Shown one piece after another: positions 26,014-36,466 of a DNA stretch of 64,000 nucleotides. The translations under genes were made by a program, and so were the position numbers. Origin of the DNA: Thiohalomonas sp963783235 (lineage in GTDB: Bacteria; Pseudomonadota; Gammaproteobacteria; Thiohalomonadales; Thiohalomonadaceae); assembly GCA_963783235.1 (NCBI GenBank), contig CAWAMN010000001.1:744001-808000 (forward strand). The letters run 5' to 3'. The number at the start of each line of letters is the position of its first letter. The first letter of the stretch is position 1. The notes beneath the pieces are model-generated. The model was not told where the DNA came from and ran no database searches. It saw only the letters and a list, made by a program, of their open reading frames with translations.

Positions 26014-27739
26014 TCAGCGCATGTAGGCTTCGGTCGCATAGCGCCGGAGCATCCGATGACTGCTGAAAACCGAAGCGTTGCGCGAGATGGCTCCCTTCAT
26101 CAACCGAATCCAACCGGGCCTGTCGTAGTAAAACAGCGGGAGCACGCTCTTCTTCGAGCTTCTGATAGAGCGCGGCGGCGTGATCGCTCTGCCCGCCTTC
26201 ACCAATGGCCCAGCCGGTAATCCCCTCGACCCAGCCCTCCTCCCACCATCCGTCGAGGGTGCTGAAGTTGGGCACGCCGTTAAAGGCCGCCTTCATCCCG
26301 CTGGTACCGGAGGCCTCCCGGGGCGGTTGCGGTGTGTTTAGCCACACATCAACGCCGGCCACCATGCGGCCGGCAATCGCCATATCGTAGTCGGGAATAA
26401 AGGCGACCGGAACGTCCGCCCCGAGCTGTTTCGCGGCCCGGTGGATAGCGGTAATCGCCTCCTTGCCGCCGTAATCCCGGGGATGCGCCTTGCCGGCCAC
26501 CACGACCTGGAGCGGGAACCGCGCCGCCATCGTTCGCAGCCGCTCGATATCGGAGAAAAGCAGCGCCGGGCGCTTGTAGGCTGTCATGCGGCGGGCAAAC
26601 CCGATGGTCAGGGCGTCGGCGTTCAGCGCGATCCCTGATTGTTCGGCGACGTAGGCAAACAAGCGGCTCTTTTGCTCGCAGTGCGCCTCCCAAACCACGC
26701 TGTCGGCGATCCGGTCGGCATTGACCAGCAACTCCGGCTCGTGACACCAGCCCTGCAACTCTGCATCGTAAACCTTCCGCAACGGCTCGCCCACCCACGT
26801 CCAGGGGTGGACACCATTGGTGATGGCGCGAACCTGATAACCCGGAAACATCCCGCGGGAGGTCTGTGCGTGCCGCTTGGCCACGCCGTTGATGTACTCG
26901 CTCCCATTCAGCGCCAGGCGGGTCATGTTGAGGCGCTCCTCCCCGGCCATCGTCTTCAACATGGTTTCGTCGCGAAACTCATCCATGATCCGGCCGACCC
27001 GGTCATACGGAAACTGGTCGTGTCCGGCCTCCACCGGGGTGTGGGTGGTGAAATTGCAGAGATCGCGAACGCGGGGCAGATCATAGGCGCGCTCGCCGGG
27101 TCGCAGCTCTTCGGGGCTGTAGGAGAAGCGGCGCAGCAGTTCGAGGACCAGCAGCGCCGAATGACCCTCGTTCATGTGGTACTGGCGCACGGCGAACCCG
27201 AGAGCGTGGAGCAGCCGAACGCCACCGAAGCCGAGAATACACTCCTGGCGCAGCCGGTAGTCGGCATCGCCTCCATAGAGCCAGTGCGTGAGGGTGCGAT
27301 CATCGGGGTGGTTCTCGTCCAGGTCGGTATCGAGCAGGACCACCGGCACCCGTCCGCCCATGTGGCCTTCGACAATGTAAAGCCGTCCCTGTACCCAGAC
27401 CTCGCGCCCTCCCAGATTGACCGCCACCTTGGCACCCAGCGTCCGGGTAACTGAGTGCGGCTCCCAGGGGTCCTCCTGCTCGACCTGTCGGCCCTCGCCC
27501 TCGATAGTCTGACGAAAATAGCCCGCCTTGCTGATCAGCGTGACGGCCACAAACGGCACTTCCAGATCCGCGGCCGAACGGAGCGTATCGCCCGCCAGTA
27601 CGCCCAAACCACCGGCGTAGGTGGGAATATCGGCCTGCAGAGCGATCTCCATGGAGAAATAGGCAACCCGCGGCTGATGAATAAAGGCATCGAGGAATTC
27701 ACCGGCCGAGGCGGTCCGGTGCGGTTCGCGTCCGTCCAT
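26014..27739 (-). CDS. glgP: Alpha-glucan phosphorylase (GT35), one-base frameshift near C-terminus
   Basis: About 575 residues of the short alpha-glucan family phosphorylase, which phosphorolyses alpha-1,4-glucans to glucose-1-phosphate. N-terminal YFSMEIALQADIPTYAGGLG, the GFARRMTAYKRPALLF segment and the pyridoxal-phosphate Lys region EASGTSGMKAAFNGVPNFST are all present. After KLEEE at about 26147 one extra C (26146) shifts the frame. The proper ending VLPLFYYDRPGWIRLMKGAI then YATEAYMR continues in the next frame to a stop at 26014. Without correction the frame runs to 25901 with an unrelated tail. Sequence error or recent mutation are both possible. Confidence 0.85.
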
Positions 27740-27788
27740 CTCCTCTCCTCTCGTGTCGGGCGCACCCTCCCGTGGTGCAAGGCGGCGT

Positions 27789-28175
27789 TCAGTCGTGCTC
27801 CCCGCAGCGGCGAAGTTCAGCGAGGAGGCCTACTGTCAACCATAGCCCCCGGGCGTAGCCCAGCAGCGCCAACAGCGGCCAGCCGGCCAGGCGCGGGCCG
27901 AGACTGTGCTGCATCAGCAGTGATGCAGCCGGAAACAGCCCGACGATGAGAAGCGCCCGCGCCAAGCGGTTGCCGACCCGCTCCAGCCGCGCAGCGGCCG
28001 AGTCCAGTTCACGCAGATGAAGCGGCAGAGCGAAGTCCTCGCGCCGGGCCCGTCGTAGCGTCCGGGCGCGGTGGACCTGCGCAATCGAAGCCGCGGCGAA
28101 GGGCTCGACTCGAAGACCTCGAACCGGCTGTCTCAAGTGAACCGCCACGCTCGGAGAGTGTAACCGTTCCGGCAC
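27789..28175 (-). pseudogene. UbiB/ABC1-family kinase remnant with internal deletion
   Basis: The start contains EPFAAASIAQVHRARTL, the alanine-rich nucleotide loop and QVHRA motif of UbiB/ABC1 atypical kinases. It is then joined directly to a UbiB-like C-terminus: coiled helix RELDSAAARLERVGNRLARA, then two membrane helices around LLIVGLFPAASLLM and LLALLGYARGLWLTV. The whole catalytic core is missing. About 128 codons are left of a gene normally over 500. A deletion derivative, presumably inactive. Confidence 0.65.
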
Positions 28176-28310
28176 AGGCAGAAGCCAGCGAAACCACGGC
28201 AGGCACCACCAACCAACGTATCCCCGCAGGAATCACCACGATAAGGGCTTCTCCCCTGTCGCCCACTGTCTCTTAATGATTGGCCCGCACTGGCATTCAG
28301 TGACAGCCCC

Positions 28311-28455
28311 TAGCCGGCTGTTGAAAAACACCCTCTCCAGAGGGAGAGGGCTGGGGTGAGGGGACTCAATAAAAGGTAAGTTACTGATTTTATCCCCCTC
28401 ATCCTAACATTCTCCCTCAGGAAGAAGGGACAAAACCTTTTTCAACAGCCTGCTA
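28311..28455 (+). repeat. 145-bp MITE-like element, copy 1
   Basis: The ends TAGCCGGCTGTTGAAAAAC and TTTTTCAACAGCCTGCTA form an inverted repeat of about 18 bp. The interior includes CTCAATAAAAGGTAAGTTAC and matches copy 2 (38110-38256, opposite orientation) nearly throughout. No coding capacity. The right-hand terminal CTA gives, on the minus strand, the TAG stop of the lipoprotein gene. Confidence 0.88.
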
Positions 28456-28842
28456 CTGGGCATGCGGTTTCCCATGATGGCGCAGGCGCAGTGTTGTCCC
28501 TGGCGGCCACTCCGCCGTGAGCAGGGTCGAGAAGTGCGCTTCGCGTGAGTGGACGTCCCGGCGCCGGTAATCGACGAGCTTCCGTTCAACGAGCGCACCC
28601 TCTGGGGAGATGATGCTCAAATCGATGTGGCCGGGGATGGGCCCGCGTAGGGGCGGAGAGCGCCGAACGCTACCCCGGACGCGTATGCCGGTGTCGTTCT
28701 CGGTTGCGAACACGTAACCGATGTGGGCGGTCGATGAGTCGATCCGTTCGACACCAATCCGGTCTTGGGAAATCGGATTGGTGCCCGGTGCAGCGCAAGC
28801 GCCCAAGCTACACATAAGAGCACCTAAAACAGCTCTTTTCAT
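28453..28842 (-). CDS. Small lipoprotein coupled to CzcA-type efflux pump
   Basis: 129 residues from ATG 28842, with GGAGAA upstream. The signal MKRAVLGALMCSLGAC has a lipobox-like LGAC. The mature protein is beta-rich and unrecognised (IGYVFATENDTGIRVRGSVR, HIDLSIISPEGALVERKL). The ATG overlaps the TGA of the efflux pump gene (ATGA), so it is made together with CzcCBA. Its stop codon is the terminal TAG of a MITE-like repeat. It may be a periplasmic accessory of metal efflux, but that rests only on position. Confidence 0.75.
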   Translation of the reverse strand: MKRAVLGALMCSLGACAAPGTNPISQDRIGVERIDSSTAHIGYVFATENDTGIRVRGSVRRSPPLRGPIPGHIDLSIISPEGALVERKLVDYRRRDVHSREAHFSTLLTAEWPPGTTLRLRHHGKPHAQ

Positions 28843-31800
28843 TGAGTGTTCTCCGCTGGTGAGGGGCGCGAATAAACCGCTTCGGAAGCTATACGGGCGC
28901 GAGAGAACCCCCGGTACAGCGCGGGTAAAACGAACAGGGTCAAACAGGTCGATGAGAGCAATCCGCCCACGACGACCGTCGCCAAAGGCCGCTGCACCTC
29001 GGAACCCACACCGGTGGCAAGCAGCATCGGCATAAGTCCGAGCATCGTGGTGAGGGCGGTCATCAACACTGGCCGCAGGCGTGATGCCGCCCCATGCAGG
29101 ACCGCCTCTCGCCACGACAGGCCTCCCGTCAGTCGTTGATTGATGGCGTTGATCATGACTACGCCGTTGAGCACCGCGATGCCGAGCAACGCAATGAAGC
29201 CGATGGATCCCGGCACCGAGAGATACTGCCCCGAGACAAACAGCGCCACGATGCCGCCGATGAGCGCGAGCGGTACGTTGAGCATGATAAGAAGCGCCTG
29301 ACCCACTGAGTCGAAGGCGAAATAGAGCAGCAGAAAGATCAGGGCAAGCGAAAGCGGAACAACAATCATCAGGCGGGCCTGGGCCCTCTGCTGGTTCTCG
29401 AACTGCCCGCCAAACACGACGGAGTAGCCGGCCGGCAGATCGACCTCCCGGGCGATGGCCTCGCGCAGGTCCGCCACCACTGAGCCCATATCCCTTCCTT
29501 CGACATTGGCCTGAACGACCACACGCCGTTGCACATCATCACGACGAATTTGAGGCGGGCCCGACTCCACCCCTACCTGCGCCACCTCGCCGAGGCGCAC
29601 GAGGGCGCCGTTCGGGGCATGGAGCAGCAGATTGCGGACAGCATCGATGTTGCTCCGCTCCGTTTTCGCCAGTCGCACATAGATGTCGTAGCGTTCGTTA
29701 CCGCGAATCACCTGCCCCGCCGTGGTGCCGCCAATGGCGTCCTCAACGAGGTGCATGACCTGCGCTACCGGTACACCGTAGCGCGCCAGGCGATCGCGGT
29801 CCGGGCGCACGACAAGCTGCGCCTCGCCGGCGATAGGCTCCAGCGCCACGCCGTGGGTTCCCGCCACTCCCTTGGCGACCCGCTCGATGGCTTTGCCCTT
29901 CTCCGCCAGTACGTCCAGTTCCGGGCCGAAAAGCTTGATAGCCAGATCGGCTTTGACGCCGGAGAGCAACTCGTCAACGCGGGTGGCGATGGGTTGGGAG
30001 AAGGAGAATAGCAGCCCCGGATGCACCGACATGGCATTTTCCATCGCCGCCTCCAGCGCCGGCCGGTCCGGTGCCGTGGTCCACTGCGCAACGGGCTTCA
30101 ACCCGACGTATAACTCGATATTGGACACCGGCTCCGGATCACCGCCGAGTTCCGCGCGACCAATCCGGCTGGAGACATATTCCACCTCGGGAAAGGTCAT
30201 CAGGCGCTCCTCCAGGACATCCGCCACTCCCAGCGCCGTCTCCAGGCTGGTGGAAGGGGCGAGCGTCACGCGGACATTGAGTGTGCCCTCCTCCAATTCG
30301 GGAACGAATTCCGTACCGAGTTGTGGCACCAGGGCAAGCGCCCCGACCAGCAAGGCGAGTGCGATACCAATCACACCTTTTCGCCGGGCGATCACGGTGG
30401 GCAACACGGCACTGTACGCACGCTCCGCCGGCGACACCAGCGGGCTTGTCTTCGCCCTGAGGCCGCGCCGGAAGAGATAGGTCGCGAGTGCTGGTACCAC
30501 GACGAGCGCCACGCCAAGCGAGGCGAGCATGGCCAACACGATGGAGATGGCCATGGGCTGGAACAGCTTGCCCTCCACCCCTTCCAGCGTAAACAGCGGG
30601 GCGAACACGATGACGATGATCATCACGGCAAAGAAGACTGGACGCCCGACCTCCCGTGCCGCCTCCTGGATGCGCAGGGCAATCCCGCGACGATCGTTTC
30701 CTGCGTTGAATGGATCGGGGTCGTCCGGCGCCACATGCTCTACGATTTCCTCCTCGTGCTCCGCATCGGGGTGAGTCAAATGGCGGAAGATGTTTTCCAT
30801 CATCACCACCGAGCCGTCCACCATCATGCCGATGGCAATGGCCAGGCCGCCCAGCGACATCAGGTTCGCAGAGACACCCCACTGTGCCATTACCATCAGC
30901 GCGAGGCCGACGGAGATTGGGATGGAGACGAGCACCAGAAGGGTGGCGCGCAGGTTGATGAGAAACAGCAGCAGCACCACCACAATCAGCACGAAGGCCT
31001 GCACCAGTGCCTTGCCCACCGTGGTTACCGCCTTGTTCACCAGCTCGGATTGGTCGTAAAACGGCTCCAGCCGGACCCCGTCGGGCAAGGCTTGCTGGAT
31101 GGTCGGCAGACGGGCCTTGACGCCGTCGATGGTGGCCTTGGTATTGGCGCCCATGCGCTTGAGCACGATCCCGGCGACCACCTCGCCGAGCCGCTGCGGC
31201 TCGCCGCCCTCCTCGCGCACGGTCATGGTGACGGCCCCCTGGCGGATTTCGGGGCCGAAGGCAACGCCACCCACATCGCGCACGCGAACCACTGCACCGT
31301 CGTGGCTCTTGAGCGGGATATTGCCGATGTCGGTCACGCCCTCTTCGCCACCGCGCACCCAACCGACACCGCGAATGACCAACTGCTCCGGGCCGCGGTC
31401 CATGTACCAACCCCCGGCATTGCGGTTATTGGCTTCGATGGCCTCGGTGACGGCCGGCACGTCAAGGCCATAGGCGAGCAACTGCTTCGGCCGCAACTGC
31501 ACCTGGTACTGGCGCACCTCGCCGCCGAAGGAGAGGACCTCCGTCACCCCCTGCACCGGCATCAGCAGCAGCTTGACCACCCAGTCATTAAGGCTGCGCA
31601 GCGCCATCGCATCCCACCGCCCCGGCTCTTCGGCCCGCAGGATGTACTGGAACACCTGACCCAGGCCGGAGGTGTTCGGCCCCATCTCCGGAACGCCGAC
31701 CCCTTCGGGGATCTGCTCGCGCGCCGCTTGCAGGCGTTCAAACACCAGCTGGCGGGCGAAATAGATGTCGGTACCCTCCTTGAACACCACAGTGATCACC

Positions 31801-32073
31801 GACAGCCCGGTTCTTGGAGATGGAACGCACCTCTTCCACGTCAGGCAGGGCGTACATCACCGCCTCGATCGGATAGGTAATGAGCTGTTCGACCTCCTCG
31901 GCCGCCAGCCCCTCCGCTTCGGTGTTGATCTGGACCTGGACGTTAGTGACATCCGGGAAGGCGTCCAGATTGAGTCTCGGCAGTAGGAACGCGCTGCCCA
32001 CCAGGGCGGCCAGTAGCGCGAGCACCACCAGCAGGCGATTGTGAACGCCAAAATCGATCACTCGGTTCAGCAT
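28839..32073 (-). CDS. czcA: CzcA/CusA-type heavy-metal RND efflux pump, one-base frameshift
   Basis: The full product of about 1,077 residues is split by one extra base at about 31811. The N-terminus MLNRVIDFGVHNRLLVVLAL and EVRSISK are in one frame, and VITVVFKEGTDIYFARQLVF onward in another. Removing one A restores the family sequence at the SxTGLSVITVVF region. Inner-membrane proton-relay helix 4, GLAIAIGMMVDGSVVMMENI, and the large periplasmic loops are intact. It exports divalent or monovalent metal ions with the following adaptor and outer membrane channel. Gene order is czcC-czcB-czcA-lipoprotein. Metal specificity is not determinable here. Confidence 0.87.
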
Positions 32074-32109
32074 GGGTAGCCTCTCAGAGGGTATGCGGAA
32101 AGGGTTCTC

Positions 32110-33306
32110 TCAGTGCTGGTGGACTTCGAACCCGCCCTTGGCGAGTTCGGACTGGAGAAAGAAGGCGCCATGGGTGACTACGGACGTACCGGCGGGCAGC
32201 CCCTTCACGACGGCGCGGCTGCCGGCCGTCCGGACCAGTTCCACCTCGCGGGGCCGATAGTGGCCGGGCTCCTCCTCGATAAATACCTGCCAGTGGCCGT
32301 CGGGGCTACGCAGGACCGCCTCTTCCGACACGGCGAAAGCCTTTTCCGTTGCCTTGCTGTCGATACGCACGGTCACGAATTCACCCGCATGCAGCTTGTC
32401 GCTGGGATTTCTCACTTCCAGACGGGCGTCCAGGGTGCGTGTTGCCTCGTTGACCTCATGGCGCAGCTGTACCACCTTGCCGGTGACCTCGCCATGGGGT
32501 GTATCGATGCGGGCTCCGGCCCCGATAGCCACGGAAGCCGCCTGTTCAGGCGTAAGCTGTGTCTCCACCCACAACAACGACTCATCGGTGAGCGTCATCA
32601 GTAAACGTCCCGGCTCAACCACGTCGCCCTCGACGAAATCGTCGGCAATCACGGTCCCCTCACGCGGGGCCAGCAGTACAAACTCGCCCGAGGCCGGTGC
32701 CTTGCCGGCCAGCAGCGCAGTGACCTGCGCATCGGTCATGCCGTACGCCAGTGCTTTGGCCCGGGCCAGCTCATACGCCACCTTGGCTTCGGTGTACCGT
32801 CTTTCGGAGACGACATCCTTCCCTAGCCGGCGCGAGCGTTCCCATTCGCGACGCGCTACTTTCAAATCCCCTTGGACAGTTGCCATCTCCACGCTGGAGA
32901 GCGTGACCAGTTCGGCCCCTTCGGTGACCCGTTCGCCGAGCCGCGCGTGGCGTTTGACGATCTGGGCGGCAATACGGGGGGCCACCTTTGCCGTGGCGTA
33001 GCCGTTGAGCCGCACCTCACCCGGTGCCTCGATAGTGACGTTTACCTGTTGCGCCGTAAGCGTTTCGGCGTGCAGACCGATCGTCCGGCGCTGGCCGTCG
33101 GTGAGCGAGACCCCACCCTCTTCGTGTCCCTCATGGGCGTCATGCCCATCCTGAGATTTATGGCCCTCTTCAGCATGCCGGTCCTTTCCGTGCTCCGCGG
33201 CGATTGCCGGCGCACTCGTCTTTTCGTTTTCGTGATCGGCCGAACCGGCCGCGCCCGCGACACCGGCCCCCAGAAGTATCAACAAAAGCAATACGCTTCG
33301 CTTCAT
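32110..33306 (-). CDS. czcB: CzcB-type periplasmic adaptor of metal efflux
   Basis: 398 residues from ATG 33306. A signal peptide (LLLLILLGAGVAGAAG) is followed by a His/Asp/Glu-rich stretch (HGKDRHAEEGHKSQDGHDAH) that probably binds metal ions. Then comes the adaptor body with barrel-sandwich motif TAKVAPRIAAQIVKRHARLG, a helical hairpin, APREGTVIADDFVEGDVVEP and a C-terminal membrane-proximal domain. The upstream frame to 33507 has no signal peptide and was discarded. One base separates it from the czcC stop, and 36 from the pump gene. Confidence 0.87.
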   Translation of the reverse strand: MKRSVLLLLILLGAGVAGAAGSADHENEKTSAPAIAAEHGKDRHAEEGHKSQDGHDAHEGHEEGGVSLTDGQRRTIGLHAETLTAQQVNVTIEAPGEVRLNGYATAKVAPRIAAQIVKRHARLGERVTEGAELVTLSSVEMATVQGDLKVARREWERSRRLGKDVVSERRYTEAKVAYELARAKALAYGMTDAQVTALLAGKAPASGEFVLLAPREGTVIADDFVEGDVVEPGRLLMTLTDESLLWVETQLTPEQAASVAIGAGARIDTPHGEVTGKVVQLRHEVNEATRTLDARLEVRNPSDKLHAGEFVTVRIDSKATEKAFAVSEEAVLRSPDGHWQVFIEEEPGHYRPREVELVRTAGSRAVVKGLPAGTSVVTHGAFFLQSELAKGGFEVHQH

Positions 33307-33307
33307 G

Positions 33308-34555
33308 TCAGTTCGCCTCAAAATCATCTTCGATTCCCGACCAATCAAGAGTGCGGCCGGTCGCCTCCAGCCACTGGAACCACGCGCGCCAAGCCCGACC
33401 GCGATGGACGGCTGCCGCCTCCTGCGTATCCAGCGACTGGCGCAGCTGCACCAGATAATCGGCGGTCCCGATCTCCCCGGCACGCCAAAGTCGCTCCAGT
33501 AACTCACCTTGCCGGCCCAGAGCGGCCGTTCCCGTTGCCTGCCATTGCCGCCAGGCGTCGAACGCGGCGCGGTAGCGGCGACGAGCGGCTTCTCGGCGAG
33601 CCTCGGCCCGCTGCACCAGCGCCCGGGCGGCCTGATGGGCCTCGGTCAGGTCCGCGTCAGCGGCCTGCACCTCGGCCCGGTATCTGTTGCGAACGAAAAG
33701 GGGTATGGAGAGGGAGAGCCCGATCAGGGATTCGGTATCTTCCTTGCCGGCCCGGAGGCCCACGGTTGGATCGGGGCGGCGTTCGAGCCGGCGCACCGCC
33801 ACACGCTCGCGAGCCGCGAGCACCTCGGCCTCGGCGGCCCGGATGGCCGGCAGCGAGCGCACGCCCTGGTGCCCGGCCGCCTCCGGTGCCGGCAACTTCG
33901 CGGGTAACTCCGGCCAGGGGCCCGGCCGGCCGAGCAGGGCGACAAGGGTCTCCTCGGCCTCGGCTACGGCGGTATGCGCCGCCGACTGCTGGAGCCGCGC
34001 CTCGGATAGGGCGAGTCGGGCGAGGTCCAAATCGACCAGGTTCACATCGCCCGCCTGCTGCCGCCTCTCGGCTAATTCGGCAAAACGCTGCATCAGTTCG
34101 ACGCGCCGCTGTGCCAGCGCAGCGGCCTCGTCCGCCGTCCGGTACGCCGCCAATGCCGAGAGGAGACGGGTGGCCAGGGTCAGGCGGGTTTCGGCCAGCC
34201 GCGCCCCGGCGGCAGCCAACTCGGCCTCGGCAACGGCGCTGCGCTGTTCACGCTTGCCGCTCCAGTCGAGGGTCTGGTCGATGCCCGCCGCGATGGTGTC
34301 GATGTCCGTTCGTTCGGCCTCAAGGGCCAATTCGGGGTTGTACAACGGCTGTCCTGCGGCCCGGTACCGGGCCTGGGCGGCCGTCAGGACAGCTTTCGCA
34401 CGCTCCAACTCCGGGCTGATGCGCAAGGCGCCCTTCACCCATTCAGTCAGGGCGGACGGCACCCTTTCGGTTTCAGCCGCTAGGGGAAATGCCGCATAAA
34501 ACGGCAGCATGACAGCGCACAGCGCCGCTGCGACCTTTCGCAGAAACACAGACAT
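33308..34555 (-). CDS. czcC: CzcC/TolC-type outer membrane channel of metal efflux
   Basis: 415 residues from ATG 34555 (AAAGG upstream), with a signal peptide ending FPLAAE. Two long repeated coiled-coil segments rich in Ala, Arg and Glu (AEAELAAAGARLAETRLTLA; RLQQSAAHTAVAEAEETLVA) are typical of the outer membrane factor family. RNRYRAEVQAADADLTEAHQ begins the second coiled coil. It forms the trans-envelope duct for CzcBA and is the first gene of the pump operon. Confidence 0.85.
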   Translation of the reverse strand: MSVFLRKVAAALCAVMLPFYAAFPLAAETERVPSALTEWVKGALRISPELERAKAVLTAAQARYRAAGQPLYNPELALEAERTDIDTIAAGIDQTLDWSGKREQRSAVAEAELAAAGARLAETRLTLATRLLSALAAYRTADEAAALAQRRVELMQRFAELAERRQQAGDVNLVDLDLARLALSEARLQQSAAHTAVAEAEETLVALLGRPGPWPELPAKLPAPEAAGHQGVRSLPAIRAAEAEVLAARERVAVRRLERRPDPTVGLRAGKEDTESLIGLSLSIPLFVRNRYRAEVQAADADLTEAHQAARALVQRAEARREAARRRYRAAFDAWRQWQATGTAALGRQGELLERLWRAGEIGTADYLVQLRQSLDTQEAAAVHRGRAWRAWFQWLEATGRTLDWSGIEDDFEAN

Positions 34556-34629
34556 AAAGAGCCTTTCCTTTTCGGCAATACGGAACCACACGGTGCAGCC
34601 GGTGCGCCGTGGATGCGTCAACGACCGAA

Positions 34630-34947
34630 TCAGGCTCGTGGAGGTTTGGGCAGCGGTGGGTAGGTGAGGCCGACAAAGGCCGTTATTGGCGGAGCCGAAA
34701 GCTGAGTGCCTGCGGGTGGAAGAGGTACGGATGGTGCTTCCGAGAGAACACCTGCGAAGTGGGCCACACTGTGACAGCAATGGTCGTCGCCCGTGTGGTC
34801 GAGCAGGCCGGTGGGATGCGTCCCGCCGTCAACATGGAGCACCAAATCGCCATCGCCGAGCAATACCTCCGGATGCCCCCCGGCGGCAGAAACCAGGCCG
34901 GAGAATAACAGGGAGGCAATCAGCACGATGGCGCAAAGGCGTCGCAT
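34630..34947 (-). CDS. Small exported His-rich protein ahead of czcC
   Basis: 105 residues from ATG 34947. The signal peptide MRRLCAIVLIASLLFSGLVS ends near AAG. The mature part is rich in His and Asp with a Cys pair (LHVDGGTHPTGLLDHTGDDH then CCHSVAHFAG), suggesting metal binding. Small exported proteins are often the first gene of Czc/Cus operons, such as CzcI. Here it precedes czcC by about 75 bases. Function and family membership are inferred from context and composition. Confidence 0.65.
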   Translation of the reverse strand: MRRLCAIVLIASLLFSGLVSAAGGHPEVLLGDGDLVLHVDGGTHPTGLLDHTGDDHCCHSVAHFAGVLSEAPSVPLPPAGTQLSAPPITAFVGLTYPPLPKPPRA

Positions 34948-35083
34948 AACCGAAGAGGATACACGAACCGCTAAGTGGTACAAGCGTGATGCCTCCGGGG
35001 GAACAACCACTCTCCCCTTCCAGCGGTTGGGGGCTGCCGCAGCGGGCAGAGCGTAACGCCCCGCATCTATGGATTCGGCTCCC

Positions 35084-36466
35084 CTAACTCGGGAGCACCA
35101 GGCACACCCCAAGCCCTCCCAGAGGCGACTCGTCGAGGTCCACCGAGCCGCCATATAACCGAGCCAGGTCGCTGACAATGCCCAGACCCAAGCCTGTGCC
35201 GGGGACCTGCTCATCGGCCCGCACCCCGCGAGCCAGCACCGCCTGGCGCATCTCCAGCGCCAACCCCGGACCATCGTCATCAACCCGTACCGTAAGACAA
35301 TTGCCGTCGGATTCGAGATGGATTTCGACACGGCTTTCCGCCCATTTCCAGGCGTTGTCCAGCACGTTACCGAGCATCTCCTGCAGGTCCTGCCGCTCGC
35401 CCCGAAATGCCGCATCGCTCCCACCCAAAATGGCGGCATCCACCCCCTTGTCGCGATACAGGCGCTCCATCACCCGGACGAGCGACTCCACCACAGGGAC
35501 GACCGCGCAGCGTTTACCCGGCACGGTGCCGGCGGCCGTGGCCCGGGCCCGTGCCAGATGGAAGTCGACCTGGCGCCGTGCCACGGCAACCTGTTCCGCG
35601 GCGAGTTGCGGCAGATTGCGGTCGCGCTGCGAAGCGGCATTGGCCAGGATACTCAATGGCGTCTTCACCGCATGGGCCAGATTGCCCGCCTGGGTACGGG
35701 CGTGTTCCACGATACGTTCGTTGTGTTTCAAGACCGCATTGAAGTCATCGACCAGCGGCTGAACCTCGATTGGAAAGTGCCCCTCGATGCGCTGTGAATC
35801 ACCGGCCCGCACCATGGTCAGCGCCCGACGCAACGCGCCGAGCGGGCGTAGCCCGATCAGTACCTGCATGACGGCGGCGGCCATCAATCCGAACCCCAGT
35901 ACCCCCAGCGACCAGGCCAGCATACCGTTGAAACGGCTGACGGGCTCTTCGATGAGGCGGGTGTCGGCCGCAACGATCAGGCGGTAGCTCTGCTCGGGCC
36001 GTTCGGCGGGATAGACCACGCGCTCGATCAACCGCAACGGTGAGCCCTCCGGCCCGGATACACGGTGCTCGTGGATCTCCCCAGCGGCAAGGCGATCATC
36101 CGATAACGTCAGCACGCTGTCCCATAACGACCGGGAACGCAGCACGCCCGGCAAGGCGGATTCATCCTCCACGGCCAGTCGGTCGACCTGCCAGTACAGG
36201 CCGGAATAGGGGCGGTTCAGGCGCGGGTCGCTCAGCGCCGAGGCAAGTCCCGGAGCGCCCTCAGCATCGATGATGAGACTGGCGGTAAGTTGTTGCAGGT
36301 GAACGGCAAGGCCAGCTTGAAACTGCTCTTCCACGTGCTGCTGAAACAGGTTCGCCAGGCCCCAGCCGGCTACGGCGATGCTTGCCACGATCCAGACCAG
36401 CGTTCCGGCCAGCAGCCGCACGCGCAGGGAGCGGCCGGCCATTGCACGGTCCGCTATTCGCCACAT
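35084..36466 (-). CDS. PhoQ/QseC-like sensor histidine kinase
   Basis: 460 residues. Two membrane helices (about 18-40 and 182-204) bracket a periplasmic sensor domain. A HAMP-like region and the phosphoacceptor box GNLAHAVKTPLSILANAA follow, with a short H-box spacing like PhoQ. The ATPase domain has NVLDNAWKWA (N box), VDDDGPGLA (G1) and GTGLGLGIV (G2). It overlaps the response regulator by 13 bases, giving a two-component operon with the PepSY gene upstream. Position next to czc genes suggests a metal or envelope signal. Confidence 0.87.
   Translation of the reverse strand: MWRIADRAMAGRSLRVRLLAGTLVWIVASIAVAGWGLANLFQQHVEEQFQAGLAVHLQQLTASLIIDAEGAPGLASALSDPRLNRPYSGLYWQVDRLAVEDESALPGVLRSRSLWDSVLTLSDDRLAAGEIHEHRVSGPEGSPLRLIERVVYPAERPEQSYRLIVAADTRLIEEPVSRFNGMLAWSLGVLGFGLMAAAVMQVLIGLRPLGALRRALTMVRAGDSQRIEGHFPIEVQPLVDDFNAVLKHNERIVEHARTQAGNLAHAVKTPLSILANAASQRDRNLPQLAAEQVAVARRQVDFHLARARATAAGTVPGKRCAVVPVVESLVRVMERLYRDKGVDAAILGGSDAAFRGERQDLQEMLGNVLDNAWKWAESRVEIHLESDGNCLTVRVDDDGPGLALEMRQAVLARGVRADEQVPGTGLGLGIVSDLARLYGGSVDLDESPLGGLGVCLVLPS

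Noticed and set aside
30321..31880. 519-codon open frame on the plus strand opposite czcA
   Set aside because: His/Gln-rich low-complexity translation, exactly antisense to a well-supported efflux pump gene; a high-GC shadow frame.
32872..34419. 515-codon open frame on the plus strand opposite czcB/czcC
   Set aside because: Pro/Arg-rich translation with no family features, antisense to two recognised genes.
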